Positions 1-5,989 of a stretch of DNA of 7,122 nt are shown piece after piece. The translations under genes were made by a program, and so were the position numbers. The notes beneath the pieces were generated by a model that worked only from the letters and a program-made list of their open reading frames with translations, ran no database searches and was not told the DNA's origin. Position 1 is the stretch's first letter. Each line of letters begins with the position of its first letter. The DNA comes from UBA9926 sp913052075 (GTDB lineage Bacteria; Pseudomonadota; Gammaproteobacteria; Pseudomonadales; Azotimanducaceae), in the NCBI GenBank assembly GCA_913052075.1, contig CAJXDD010000153.1, forward strand, positions 1 to 7,122. The letters are read 5' to 3'.

Positions 1-344
1 ATCCCGCCGTGCTTCAAGCGCTGAGCCAGATCGCGAGATCCACCAAGCATATGAATAAGGACATTGCTGTTTGTGGAGAAATGGCGGGACACCCAGAGGC
101 TGCTCTGCTCTTAATGGCCATGGGTTATCAAATGCTGTCCATGAACATGACGAACTTGTTGCTGGTCAAAAAAGCGTTATCGACGATCTCCTTTGAGACA
201 GCCAAAAAGATCTTGGATCGCGTGTTAGTACTCGACACCGCAGAAGCAGTCAAAGCAACGGTAGATCGGCTGTTCAGGCGGGAGGGCCTTGGTTCTCTTA
301 TCCGCGGTCCTGCCGGGAGACAACGGGAAAGGAGTAAGCGCTGA
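1..344 (+). CDS. ptsP: Phosphoenolpyruvate-protein phosphotransferase, nitrogen PTS enzyme I (PtsP), C-terminal part only
   Basis: This is the 3' end of an enzyme I gene; the 5' part lies outside the window, and the reading frame is open from base 3 (PAVLQALSQIA). Enzyme I takes phosphate from PEP and passes it to the HPr-like protein NPr. PtsP is the nitrogen-branch paralogue, which carries an N-terminal GAF domain not visible here. The visible part is the end of the PEP-binding TIM barrel. It contains CGEMAG (Cys codon at 72-74), the conserved cysteine that protonates enolpyruvate in enzyme I, followed by the usual LLLMAMGY and LSMN segments. The C-terminal helices (ending EGLGSLIRG) fit PtsP. 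The last 11 residues, PAGRQRERSKR, are a basic tail beyond the usual family end, and they lie in the overlap with the convergent NRDE gene. In Pseudomonas-type genomes ptsP also lies close to lgt, which supports PtsP over the sugar-branch PtsI. Confidence 0.9.
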   Translation, partial: PAVLQALSQIARSTKHMNKDIAVCGEMAGHPEAALLLMAMGYQMLSMNMTNLLLVKKALSTISFETAKKILDRVLVLDTAEAVKATVDRLFRREGLGSLIRGPAGRQRERSKR

Positions 345-1038
345 CGGGCCCCGGCTTTCCGCTCTCAAGATAGTTCTTCTCTAGCAAGTGCACGTTGCTA
401 TCGGCGCTGATGATAATTGCCGTGGTCGCTCTTGTCCCATATAAATCATCTGTAATAAACGGCTGACTGTGAGGGCGCCCATCCCCTTTGGCCTGCATGA
501 TGTCACAGAGGGCTTCCAGATTGAGCGGCGCGGAAGACTGAACGCACTGGCTGAGGGCCTCCCTTGTGCGCTTTACCTTGGGCCAATCGCAATCAAGATA
601 ACGATTCGATAACGCATAGGTGCCAGGTTCTAGGCGCTGATGCAGCTTGAGCCGGTTATTGAAATAATAGAGGCCCTCATCATCCATCAGGAGAAGGTTG
701 AAACCCCGGTAATCATGGGCGGTGTGGGCTAGCGACGTCATATAAGCCTTCGCCGATTGCTCGCCAACCAGAAATTGGGTGATCAAGTCGCCCCGTGTGG
801 TTTGGGGGAGTGGATCGGGGGTCGGTTCTGTGTAATTCGTTAAGGCTGCGAAGCGCCCACTGCGGTCAACCCCCATCCATGTTCCACCGCCTTGAAGATC
901 TCGGCCTGCTAGTATCGAAGGCTGGTCGGTCCAGAAGTTCGCGCTTGTTGTTGGGCGGGCGTGGAACTCATCGCGATTGGCAGTGACGATAAGCTGATCG
1001 GAAGCTAAGGGGTCATAGGCCAGGGCGATAAGACACAT
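298..1038 (-). CDS. NRDE family protein (TANGO2-like, putative Ntn-hydrolase fold)
   Basis: The 246-residue product begins MCLIALAY. I chose the ATG at 1038 over the ATG 13 codons upstream because family members start Met-Cys, which exposes Cys2 as the presumed N-terminal nucleophile. The name-giving NRDE motif is at residues 21-24 inside TANRDEFHARP. Other family landmarks are LAGRDLQGGGTWMG (43-56), ALTNY (66-70), TRGDL (81-85), GFNLLL (112-117), LSNRYLDCDWPK (143-154) and GTRATTA (201-207). Length matches the family (about 250). No signal peptide or membrane segment is evident, so it is probably cytosolic. The biochemical role is not settled: eukaryotic TANGO2 has been linked to Golgi organisation and to heme or lipid handling, and the bacterial role is unknown. 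Its stop codon lies 47 bases inside the convergent ptsP. Upstream it is divergent from lgt. No strong Shine-Dalgarno sequence precedes the chosen ATG. Confidence 0.88.
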   Translation of the reverse strand: MCLIALAYDPLASDQLIVTANRDEFHARPTTSANFWTDQPSILAGRDLQGGGTWMGVDRSGRFAALTNYTEPTPDPLPQTTRGDLITQFLVGEQSAKAYMTSLAHTAHDYRGFNLLLMDDEGLYYFNNRLKLHQRLEPGTYALSNRYLDCDWPKVKRTREALSQCVQSSAPLNLEALCDIMQAKGDGRPHSQPFITDDLYGTRATTAIIISADSNVHLLEKNYLESGKPGPVSAYSFPVVSRQDRG

Positions 1039-1067
1039 AGGATCACAGTGGGTAAACGAGAATCTCG

Positions 1068-1096
1068 AGCATAGCAAAGCTAAGAAGTTAGGATAA
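1068..1096 (-). promoter_or_regulatory. Candidate extended -10 promoter for the NRDE gene
   Basis: On the reverse strand, TATGCT (1073-1068) is preceded by TGC, giving an extended -10 box. TTATCC (1096-1091), a weak -35 match, lies 17 bases upstream. The predicted transcript would start near 1061, about 23 bases before the ATG at 1038. An 11-base near-palindrome CGAGAATCTCG (1057-1067) sits at the predicted start and could be an operator or chance. For the divergent lgt gene, the best -10-like hexamer in the same spacer is TATGAT at 1130-1135, which has no convincing -35. This is a by-eye call only. Confidence 0.3.
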
Positions 1097-1173
1097 AGAC
1101 TGCGCTCGCGCCACTATGCCGCCTGCCAGTATGATCTCAGGCATTGTTATCCTTGGCAGAGGACAAGAGCAGG

Positions 1174-1947
1174 ATGAAGTACCCAGACATTGATCCCATT
1201 GCGCTGTCGATTTTCGGACAGATCAATATTCATTGGTATGCGTTGACGTATCTCGCTGCGTTTTTCTTGTGTTGGCGGATCATGAAAGCAACACGTGGAA
1301 CAGGTGATCGTGCGTGGTCAGACCAGCAAATCTCGGACTTGTTATCTGCTGGCATGGTGGGCGTCATTTTGGGTGGGCGCATCGGCTATGTCCTGTTTTA
1401 CGGATTTGATGCCTTTATCAGTAATCCACTCGTACTGTTCAGGATTTGGGAAGGAGGGATGTCTTTCCATGGAGGATTGCTCGGCGTCATTGTCGCGCTG
1501 TGGGTGTATGCCAACCGGACAGAGCGCGGATTTTTTTCAGTGACTGACTTCGTGGTACTAGGGGTACCTCTAGGTCTGGCCTGTGGTCGCATCGGGAATT
1601 TCATTAATGCTGAGCTACCAGGCCGAGTCTCCGATGTGCCTTGGGCGCTGGTCTATCCTGGCGATGTTGTTACCCGTCACCCTTCAAGTATCTATCAAAT
1701 GGTGGCCGAGGGCCCTATGCTTTTACTGTTTGTCTGGTGGTTCAGTCGAAGCGCCAATCGAGCCGGCCAGCTGTCCGGCGCATTTTTGCTCGGATACGGC
1801 GCACTGAGGTTTTGCACCGAATTCTTTAGGCTGCCGGATGCGCATCTAGGGTTTATGGCGTTAGGGTGGGTCACCCAAGGACAAATTCTGTGTTTGCCAA
1901 TGGTATTATTGGGCGCCTATTTGATCCTGCGAAAACCAGCGCATTAG
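1174..1947 (+). CDS. lgt: Phosphatidylglycerol--prolipoprotein diacylglyceryl transferase
   Basis: Lgt is a polytopic inner-membrane enzyme that moves diacylglyceryl from phosphatidylglycerol onto the lipobox cysteine of prolipoproteins, the first step of lipoprotein maturation. The 257-residue product has about seven hydrophobic segments. It has the expected signatures: HWYALTYLAAF near the N-terminus, SFHGGLLG with the essential His (H99), the Lgt signature GRIGNFINAELPGR (residues 138-151; R139, N142 and E147 match E. coli R143, N146 and E151), RHPSSIYQ (168-175), and GYGALRFCTEFFRLPD (R212 and E216 match E. coli R239 and E243). The ATG at 1174 is preferred over an in-frame TTG at 1144, because AGAGGA at 1158-1163 sits 10 bases before it and the homologous N-terminus starts there. 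Length is slightly below E. coli Lgt (291) but normal for the family. The usual gammaproteobacterial downstream neighbour thyA is absent; fabV follows instead. Confidence 0.96.
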   Translation: MKYPDIDPIALSIFGQINIHWYALTYLAAFFLCWRIMKATRGTGDRAWSDQQISDLLSAGMVGVILGGRIGYVLFYGFDAFISNPLVLFRIWEGGMSFHGGLLGVIVALWVYANRTERGFFSVTDFVVLGVPLGLACGRIGNFINAELPGRVSDVPWALVYPGDVVTRHPSSIYQMVAEGPMLLLFVWWFSRSANRAGQLSGAFLLGYGALRFCTEFFRLPDAHLGFMALGWVTQGQILCLPMVLLGAYLILRKPAH

Positions 1948-2073
1948 ATCGAGTCCTAGATCAGTAGTCGACGACAACCAGTCGATAGAGCCAGTGGATA
2001 GCGGCTGAGAACAGATGGCAAAAGCTAACACCACCCAATAACAGCGCATGGCAGCGATAGGGAGCATGACATC

Positions 2074-3273
2074 ATGAGAATAGAACCAAAAATCAAGGGA
2101 TTTTTGTGCACGACGGCTCATCCCGCTGGTTGTGCCGCAGACGTCGATGAACAGATTCAGGTCGTTGAAGCGCAGGGGCCGATCGATGATGCGCCAAAGC
2201 GAGTGCTCGTGATTGGCGCTTCCGGAGGCTACGGTTTAGCCAGTCGAATTGTTGCAGCAATGGGCTGTGGTGCGGCGACCATGGGCGTGTTTTTTGAGCG
2301 GCCAGCGAAAGGCGCGCGGACGGCTTCCCCAGGGTGGTACAAAACGGCCGCGTTTGACCGCGAGGCGAAAAAGCGCGGCCTGTATGCCAAACACTTTAAC
2401 GGTGACGCATTCTCGGCCTCTCTAAAAGCCAAGGTGATTGAGCAAATTCAAGCTGATTGGGGGCAAGTCGATCTGGTCGTTTATTCGTTAGCAGCTCCAG
2501 CGCGCACGCTGCCATCAGGCGAGACGGTGAGAAGCACGTTAAAGCCCATTGGCGACGCGTTCTCTGGTTCCACCATTGATTTTAACTCAGGAGAAATCCG
2601 ATCGATTAGTCTTGATCCGGCCAGTGAAGATGAGATTGCGGACACAGTCAAAGTGATGGGTGGTGGTGATTGGTTTGAGTGGATGAAGGCCTTGTCCGCC
2701 GCGAATTGTCTCGCTGAGGGATGCGTAACCACTAACTATACCTACCTAGGTAGCGAGGTGACATGGCCGATCTACTATCACGGAACCATCGGCAAGGCTA
2801 AGGAAGATCTGGACCGCACGGCGGCGGCGCTTAATCAGGAACTCACATCGTTGAACGGGCGAGCCGAAGTGATCGTGATGAAGGGGTTGCTGACCCAGGC
2901 TGCTTCTGCCATTCCAGGCATGAGCCTTTATTTGTCTTTGCTGTTCAAGGTGATGAAAAAGAACGGTACTCATGAGGGGTGCATCGAACAAGTTGATCGA
3001 CTGTTCAGAACGCAATTGTTCGCGAAAGAGGGGCAACGCAGAGATGACGAAGGGCGGCTCCGGATGGATGAGCTCGAAATGGCCGAGGACATTCAAGCGT
3101 ACGTCAGATCGCATTGGTCTGAAATCACAGAAGCCAACCTCAATGCGATCACCGATTTTAGTGGCTATAGGCGAGCGTTTTTGAATATGCACGGATTCGA
3201 CGTGGATGGTGTCGACTACGAGGCGGAGCAAATCGTCGATGTCGCCATCCCACTTGAGGAAGTGGATCAATAA
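2074..3273 (+). CDS. fabV: FabV-type enoyl-ACP reductase / trans-2-enoyl-CoA reductase (NADH)
   Basis: FabV reduces the 2,3 double bond of enoyl-ACP (or enoyl-CoA) with NADH, the last step of each fatty-acid elongation cycle. It is a long (about 400-residue) SDR-superfamily enzyme and the triclosan-resistant alternative to FabI. The 399-residue product matches end to end: the N-terminal GFLCTTAHPAGC (9-20), the nucleotide-binding LVIGASGGYGLASR (45-58), GVFFER (71-76) with the acidic E75 associated with NADH preference, DLVVYSLAAPART (133-145), catalytic Y234-x8-K243 (the spaced Tyr/Lys pair typical of FabV), KGLLTQAASAIPGMSLYLSLLFKVMK (from 270) and NGTHEGCIEQVDRL (297-310). The start is set by AGGGAG (2059-2064), 9 bases before the ATG. 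It lies 126 bases after lgt in the same direction with no recognisable terminator between, so read-through from lgt is possible. No frameshift or truncation is seen. Confidence 0.96.
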   Translation: MRIEPKIKGFLCTTAHPAGCAADVDEQIQVVEAQGPIDDAPKRVLVIGASGGYGLASRIVAAMGCGAATMGVFFERPAKGARTASPGWYKTAAFDREAKKRGLYAKHFNGDAFSASLKAKVIEQIQADWGQVDLVVYSLAAPARTLPSGETVRSTLKPIGDAFSGSTIDFNSGEIRSISLDPASEDEIADTVKVMGGGDWFEWMKALSAANCLAEGCVTTNYTYLGSEVTWPIYYHGTIGKAKEDLDRTAAALNQELTSLNGRAEVIVMKGLLTQAASAIPGMSLYLSLLFKVMKKNGTHEGCIEQVDRLFRTQLFAKEGQRRDDEGRLRMDELEMAEDIQAYVRSHWSEITEANLNAITDFSGYRRAFLNMHGFDVDGVDYEAEQIVDVAIPLEEVDQ

Positions 3274-3343
3274 CAGTAAGGGCGTATGCGTCCTTCCAGG
3301 AGCACCGCTGGATTGAGTAGTCGGCGGGCGGCACAGTTTGATT

Positions 3344-3590
3344 ATGAAAACTGATCGGTCGTTCCATACCAACATTTATCCAGTTCGTGTCTTTGCCTTT
3401 GTCAGTCTCGTGTCGTTGCTGATGCTGAAGGGATCGATGCCGTGGCGTATGGATTGCTGTCTTACCGGCGCTTATTGTCTTCCCTCATATTGTGTATTTG
3501 CTATCGATCGTAAGGCCTAAGGAACCCTTATCGATTGGCGGTGCCTTTGCGATTGCGAGGCCGTTCGGTCCACTTTCAATGGTCCGATAG
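3344..3590 (+). pseudogene. Frameshifted N-terminal MASE2 membrane-sensor fragment (relic of a probable diguanylate cyclase gene)
   Basis: The forward frame from the ATG at 3344 (an in-frame TTG lies at 3338) reads MKTDRSFHTNIYPVRVFAFVSLVSLLMLKGSMP. The match then continues in the +1 frame from 3444 as GVWIAVLPALIVFPHIVYLLS and PKEPLS, to a TAG at 3588-3590. Joined, these pieces resemble the start of MASE2 domains, such as the sensor of E. coli DgcC/AdrA: a basic R/Y-P-R-V segment, a hydrophobic helix, a short loop, then a second helix with the hallmark ...VWPHL-like motif (here VFPHI) and a following xxPLS. One extra base around 3438-3446 explains the shift. Without correction the first frame ends at 3520 in Cys-rich residues with no family resemblance. 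The rest of MASE2 and the GGDEF domain are absent, because hemE begins at 3624. The MASE2 match is by memory and unverified; a sequencing error could explain the shift but not the missing domains. Confidence 0.5.
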
Positions 3591-3593
3591 CGA

Positions 3594-3599
3594 TATAAT
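3594..3599 (+). promoter_or_regulatory. Consensus sigma-70 -10 box for hemE
   Basis: A perfect TATAAT lies 24 bases before the hemE ATG, placing the predicted transcription start near 3606 and giving a short leader of about 18 bases. The leader holds GGGAAG (3613-3618) as the Shine-Dalgarno sequence, with 5 bases to the ATG. At the usual 16-18 base spacing the -35 region (around 3570-3577) is a poor match, so the promoter may need an activator or may be only moderate. The box begins four bases after the stop codon of the MASE2 relic. Confidence 0.5.
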
Positions 3600-3623
3600 G
3601 GCGAGCCGAGCTGGGAAGCGACT

Positions 3624-4670
3624 ATGAATCAAGCACTACAAGACTCCGTTTTTATGAAAGCCTGTCGAGGTGAACCGACACCCTACACGCCCATCTGGTT
3701 GAATCGTCAGGCGGGTCGATATATGAAGGAATATCACGAGGTCAAAGGCCAAACGCCAAGCTTAGATTTTTTCAAAACCCCAGATCTCGCTGCGAAGGTG
3801 ACCTGTGATGCCCAGCGGATTTTAGGAGTTGACGCCGCCATACTATTCGCAGATTTGCTTCCTATTCTTGAGCCGCTTGGGTTTGATCTTGACTACATCG
3901 CGGGGTTTGGTCCCTCAATTAGCAATCCAATTAGGACGCTTGAGCAGATCGATGTGATGACGGCTCCCCCAGCCATTGAATCAATGCCTTACATTGCCGA
4001 CGCCATTCAACTGATTCGCAAGGAACTGCCCTCTGATATTCCCTTGATCGGATTCGCTGGCGCCCCTTTCACGCTCGCGTCCTATGCCATTGAGGGGCAG
4101 GGTTCAAAAAACTACACCCACGTGAAGCGGCTCATGTACTCGCATCCTGAAGCTTGGCATCAGCTGATGGACAAGATCGCGACCACAGTGATCGATTATG
4201 TCAATGTTCAAATCACCGCGGGCGTTCAAGCGGTCCAGCTGTTCGATAGTTGGGTTGGGGCACTGGGGGTGTCAGAGTATCGCCGGTTCGTTGCGCCCCA
4301 TTCTTTGAAGCTGATCAAGGGGATTCAGGGCACTGTACCCATCATTCACTTTGGGACGGGCAATCCCGCGCTTGTGCCTGATATGGCGGCTTGCGGTGCG
4401 GAGGTGATGGCCCTCGATTGGCGCTCTCCGTTAATCCCAACGTGGGATGCAACCGGGGCCACTGCCGTGCAGGGCAACCTAGATCCCATTGCGCTGCTCG
4501 CAGAAGAGCGCGCTGTGTTGTCGGAGGCCAATCGAATTTTAGAGGAGGTTGGCACGCGACCGGGGCACATTTTCAACCTTGGCCACGGGATTATTCCCGA
4601 AACGCCAGTGGATCATGTCAAAGCCCTTGTTCAATATGTTCAACAAAGGTCGAGTGAGATCAGAGCTTAA
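3624..4670 (+). CDS. hemE: Uroporphyrinogen III decarboxylase
   Basis: HemE is a cytosolic, cofactor-free enzyme that removes four acetate carboxyls from uroporphyrinogen III to give coproporphyrinogen III for heme synthesis. The 348-residue product is full length. Catalytic landmarks are all present: NRQAGRY (27-33; R28 and R32 match human R37 and R41), ILFADLL with D77 (human D86), APFTLASY with Y154 (human Y164), QLFDSWVG with S209 (human S219), ALDWR (263-267), QGNLDP (283-288) and HIFNLGHGI with H321 (human H339). The motif style is unlike E. coli and Pseudomonas HemE: WLNRQAGRYMKEY rather than WMMRQAGRYLPEY, and IIHFGTGNPALVPDM rather than LFTKGGGQWL. These variants are closer to what I recall from Planctomycetes, Acidobacteria and Actinobacteria, which suggests a different lineage and possibly transfer. 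It appears to be a single-gene unit, with a strand switch to argA 44 bases downstream. Confidence 0.96.
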   Translation: MNQALQDSVFMKACRGEPTPYTPIWLNRQAGRYMKEYHEVKGQTPSLDFFKTPDLAAKVTCDAQRILGVDAAILFADLLPILEPLGFDLDYIAGFGPSISNPIRTLEQIDVMTAPPAIESMPYIADAIQLIRKELPSDIPLIGFAGAPFTLASYAIEGQGSKNYTHVKRLMYSHPEAWHQLMDKIATTVIDYVNVQITAGVQAVQLFDSWVGALGVSEYRRFVAPHSLKLIKGIQGTVPIIHFGTGNPALVPDMAACGAEVMALDWRSPLIPTWDATGATAVQGNLDPIALLAEERAVLSEANRILEEVGTRPGHIFNLGHGIIPETPVDHVKALVQYVQQRSSEIRA

Positions 4671-4676
4671 TTAAGC
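4665..4676. repeat. 12-base perfect palindrome across the hemE stop codon
   Basis: GCTTAATTAAGC is self-complementary and includes the last codon and stop codon of hemE. A further TTAAG (4671-4675) / CTTAA (4707-4711) pair and a small AGCG-TAG-CGCT hairpin lie in the 44-base gap before the convergent argA. None has the GC-rich stem plus U-run of an intrinsic terminator, so a role in ending either transcript is only a guess. Confidence 0.3.
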
Positions 4677-4714
4677 GACAAGTGGTCTATAAAGCGTAGC
4701 GCTCAACTTAATCT

Positions 4715-5989
4715 TCATAGCTGCCTGACGAGGACCTTAGAGTTTCGACGATCGTCGTAGGTCGCGCGTTTGGTGAGTGGTAAAGCTGATTGATCCGATC
4801 GCATGAAGCCCCGCTCCAAAAACCAATGCTCGGTCTGCGTTGTTAGCACAAAGACACTTCGCAACGCTTTTTGAGCGGCTTTGTGCAGCAGCGCGCCCAA
4901 AATTCGCTCTCCGTAATCTTGGTCGCGATGTCCCGGGTGAGTGGCAAGACCCGCAATTTCTGCGGTGTCTTCAAACGCATGCAACGCGCCGCAGCCAATG
5001 AGTGCTCCTTCAAGGTCGAGCACTAGGTAATCTTCAAGGTGCTGCTCTATCGAATGGATGTTTCTTGGAATTAGTGCGCCTGATTGCTCAAGGGGTTCAA
5101 CCAGTGCCCTTATTGCATCGACATCATCGAGCGTTGCGGGCCTGATCAGTGCGGAGCCGGGCGTGATGATGGTCCCTGATCCGGTTAAGGTAAACAGTTC
5201 TTCTAACAGGGCGCCATCGTGAGTGTGGCTTACCAGGTGGCATCGCCTCGACTGCGCATCGAGATCACTCGTTAACAATGCATCTATCCCAGATGCCATA
5301 CCAGCGTTGCTGCGGGACAAGCTCGCTATGGCTTGTGCTTTGGGCAGTTCACTGACGCGCTGGCTAGTTTCATCTTGAATACCGTGGGTCGGCAGAAAGT
5401 AAATGAGTTTATCCGCCGAGAGTGCTTCTGCTACCTGGCCAGCCAGCGCCTTGCAATCCAAAACGAACGTCTCGCCTGTCAGGGAATAGCCGATTGGGGG
5501 AACAATCACCAACATGTCATCATCGAGCAGCGCAGTTATGGCACTGGTGTTGACCTTTCGCGTTTTTCCGAGTGGCCCCTGATCCTCCCCGTTCATCACG
5601 CCGAGTGGTTGCGCGCGAATGAAGTTGCCAGTGCAAGCGACTAAATCAGAGTAAAAAGGAGAACTGTGATGAGCATTGGCGGACAGCTCAGCAATAAGTT
5701 GATGTGTCTCTCCGCCGACTTCTGAGATCCAAGCTTTGATAGGGGCTCTTTTTGAATCAGTGCTTTTCGAATCCGTTGAGGCTGCATCGTCTAGCGCGCA
5801 GCTCCCGTGAACCAAGATGATCCGGACGCCTAGGGAATGCAGTAGGGTGATGTCGCGAAGCACGTTCGAAACATTGTCGCTGGACATCGCCTGATCATCG
5901 AGACAAAGCACAAAGGTTTTTTGACGATGCAGATAGATGTAAGGCGACGCCCGGCGGAACCATAAGATGGGGTCGATTGTTTCAGCCAT
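4715..5989 (-). CDS. argA: N-acetylglutamate synthase (amino-acid-kinase-like domain plus GNAT domain)
   Basis: ArgA transfers acetyl from acetyl-CoA to glutamate, the first step of arginine synthesis; in the family the kinase-like domain binds arginine for feedback inhibition. I take the ATG at 5989 (424 residues), because MAETIDPILWFRRASPYIYLHRQKTFV aligns with the usual ArgA start. The frame stays open to an ATG at 6145, but those 52 extra codons have no family match. Kinase-like domain, residues about 20-280: HRQKTFV (22-28), LVHGS (59-63), GNFIRAQPLGV (121-131), LTGETFVLD (170-178), RRCHLVSHTHDGALLEELF (248-266), GSGT (270-273). GNAT domain, about 281-424: LIRPATLDDV, GALHAF (334-339), acetyl-CoA loop HPGHRDQDYGERIL (351-364), LTTQTEHWFLERGF (382-395) and a typical C-terminal NSKVLV. 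Odd points are that HGxRPQI is replaced by HGSCALDD, and an STDSK duplication follows. No clear Shine-Dalgarno sequence precedes the chosen ATG. Confidence 0.93.
   Translation of the reverse strand: MAETIDPILWFRRASPYIYLHRQKTFVLCLDDQAMSSDNVSNVLRDITLLHSLGVRIILVHGSCALDDAASTDSKSTDSKRAPIKAWISEVGGETHQLIAELSANAHHSSPFYSDLVACTGNFIRAQPLGVMNGEDQGPLGKTRKVNTSAITALLDDDMLVIVPPIGYSLTGETFVLDCKALAGQVAEALSADKLIYFLPTHGIQDETSQRVSELPKAQAIASLSRSNAGMASGIDALLTSDLDAQSRRCHLVSHTHDGALLEELFTLTGSGTIITPGSALIRPATLDDVDAIRALVEPLEQSGALIPRNIHSIEQHLEDYLVLDLEGALIGCGALHAFEDTAEIAGLATHPGHRDQDYGERILGALLHKAAQKALRSVFVLTTQTEHWFLERGFMRSDQSALPLTKRATYDDRRNSKVLVRQL
5750..5779 (-). repeat. Tandem STDSK pentapeptide duplication inside argA
   Basis: Two adjacent 15-base units on the reverse strand (5779-5765 and 5764-5750) both encode Ser-Thr-Asp-Ser-Lys. 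They differ mainly at synonymous positions, including the Ser codon TCA versus AGC. The repeat falls at residues 71-80 (counting from the 5989 start) in the loop after HGS, where other ArgA proteins have RPQI and the following helix. Confidence 0.6.

Noticed and set aside
1090..1153. AGGATAA / TTATCCT inverted repeat between the NRDE gene and lgt
   Set aside because: The seven-base arms are 50 bases apart, within the range expected by chance, and match no operator I know.
1144..1173. TTG at 1144 as the lgt start
   Set aside because: The ten added residues are not part of the Lgt family N-terminus, and the ATG at 1174 has the better-spaced AGAGGA.
1906..2121. 71-codon reverse open frame across the lgt-fabV gap
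   Set aside because: It overlaps both flanking genes, has no ribosome-binding site that I can see and no recognisable domain.
3295..3312. Hairpin TCCAG/CTGGA as a terminator after fabV
   Set aside because: The stem is only five base pairs with an eight-base loop and no T-run follows.
2746..3375. 209-codon open frame on the reverse strand
   Set aside because: It lies almost wholly opposite the well-supported fabV gene and its product shows no recognisable motif; it is the antisense shadow of FabV codons.
3338..3520. Intact 60-residue protein with Cys-rich C-terminus
   Set aside because: The first half fits a MASE2 domain that continues in another frame; the Cys-rich end is better explained as out-of-frame reading after a one-base shift.
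5333..5644. 103-codon forward open frame opposite argA
   Set aside because: It lies inside the reverse-strand ArgA coding region, which has conserved motifs throughout, and its product has no family resemblance.
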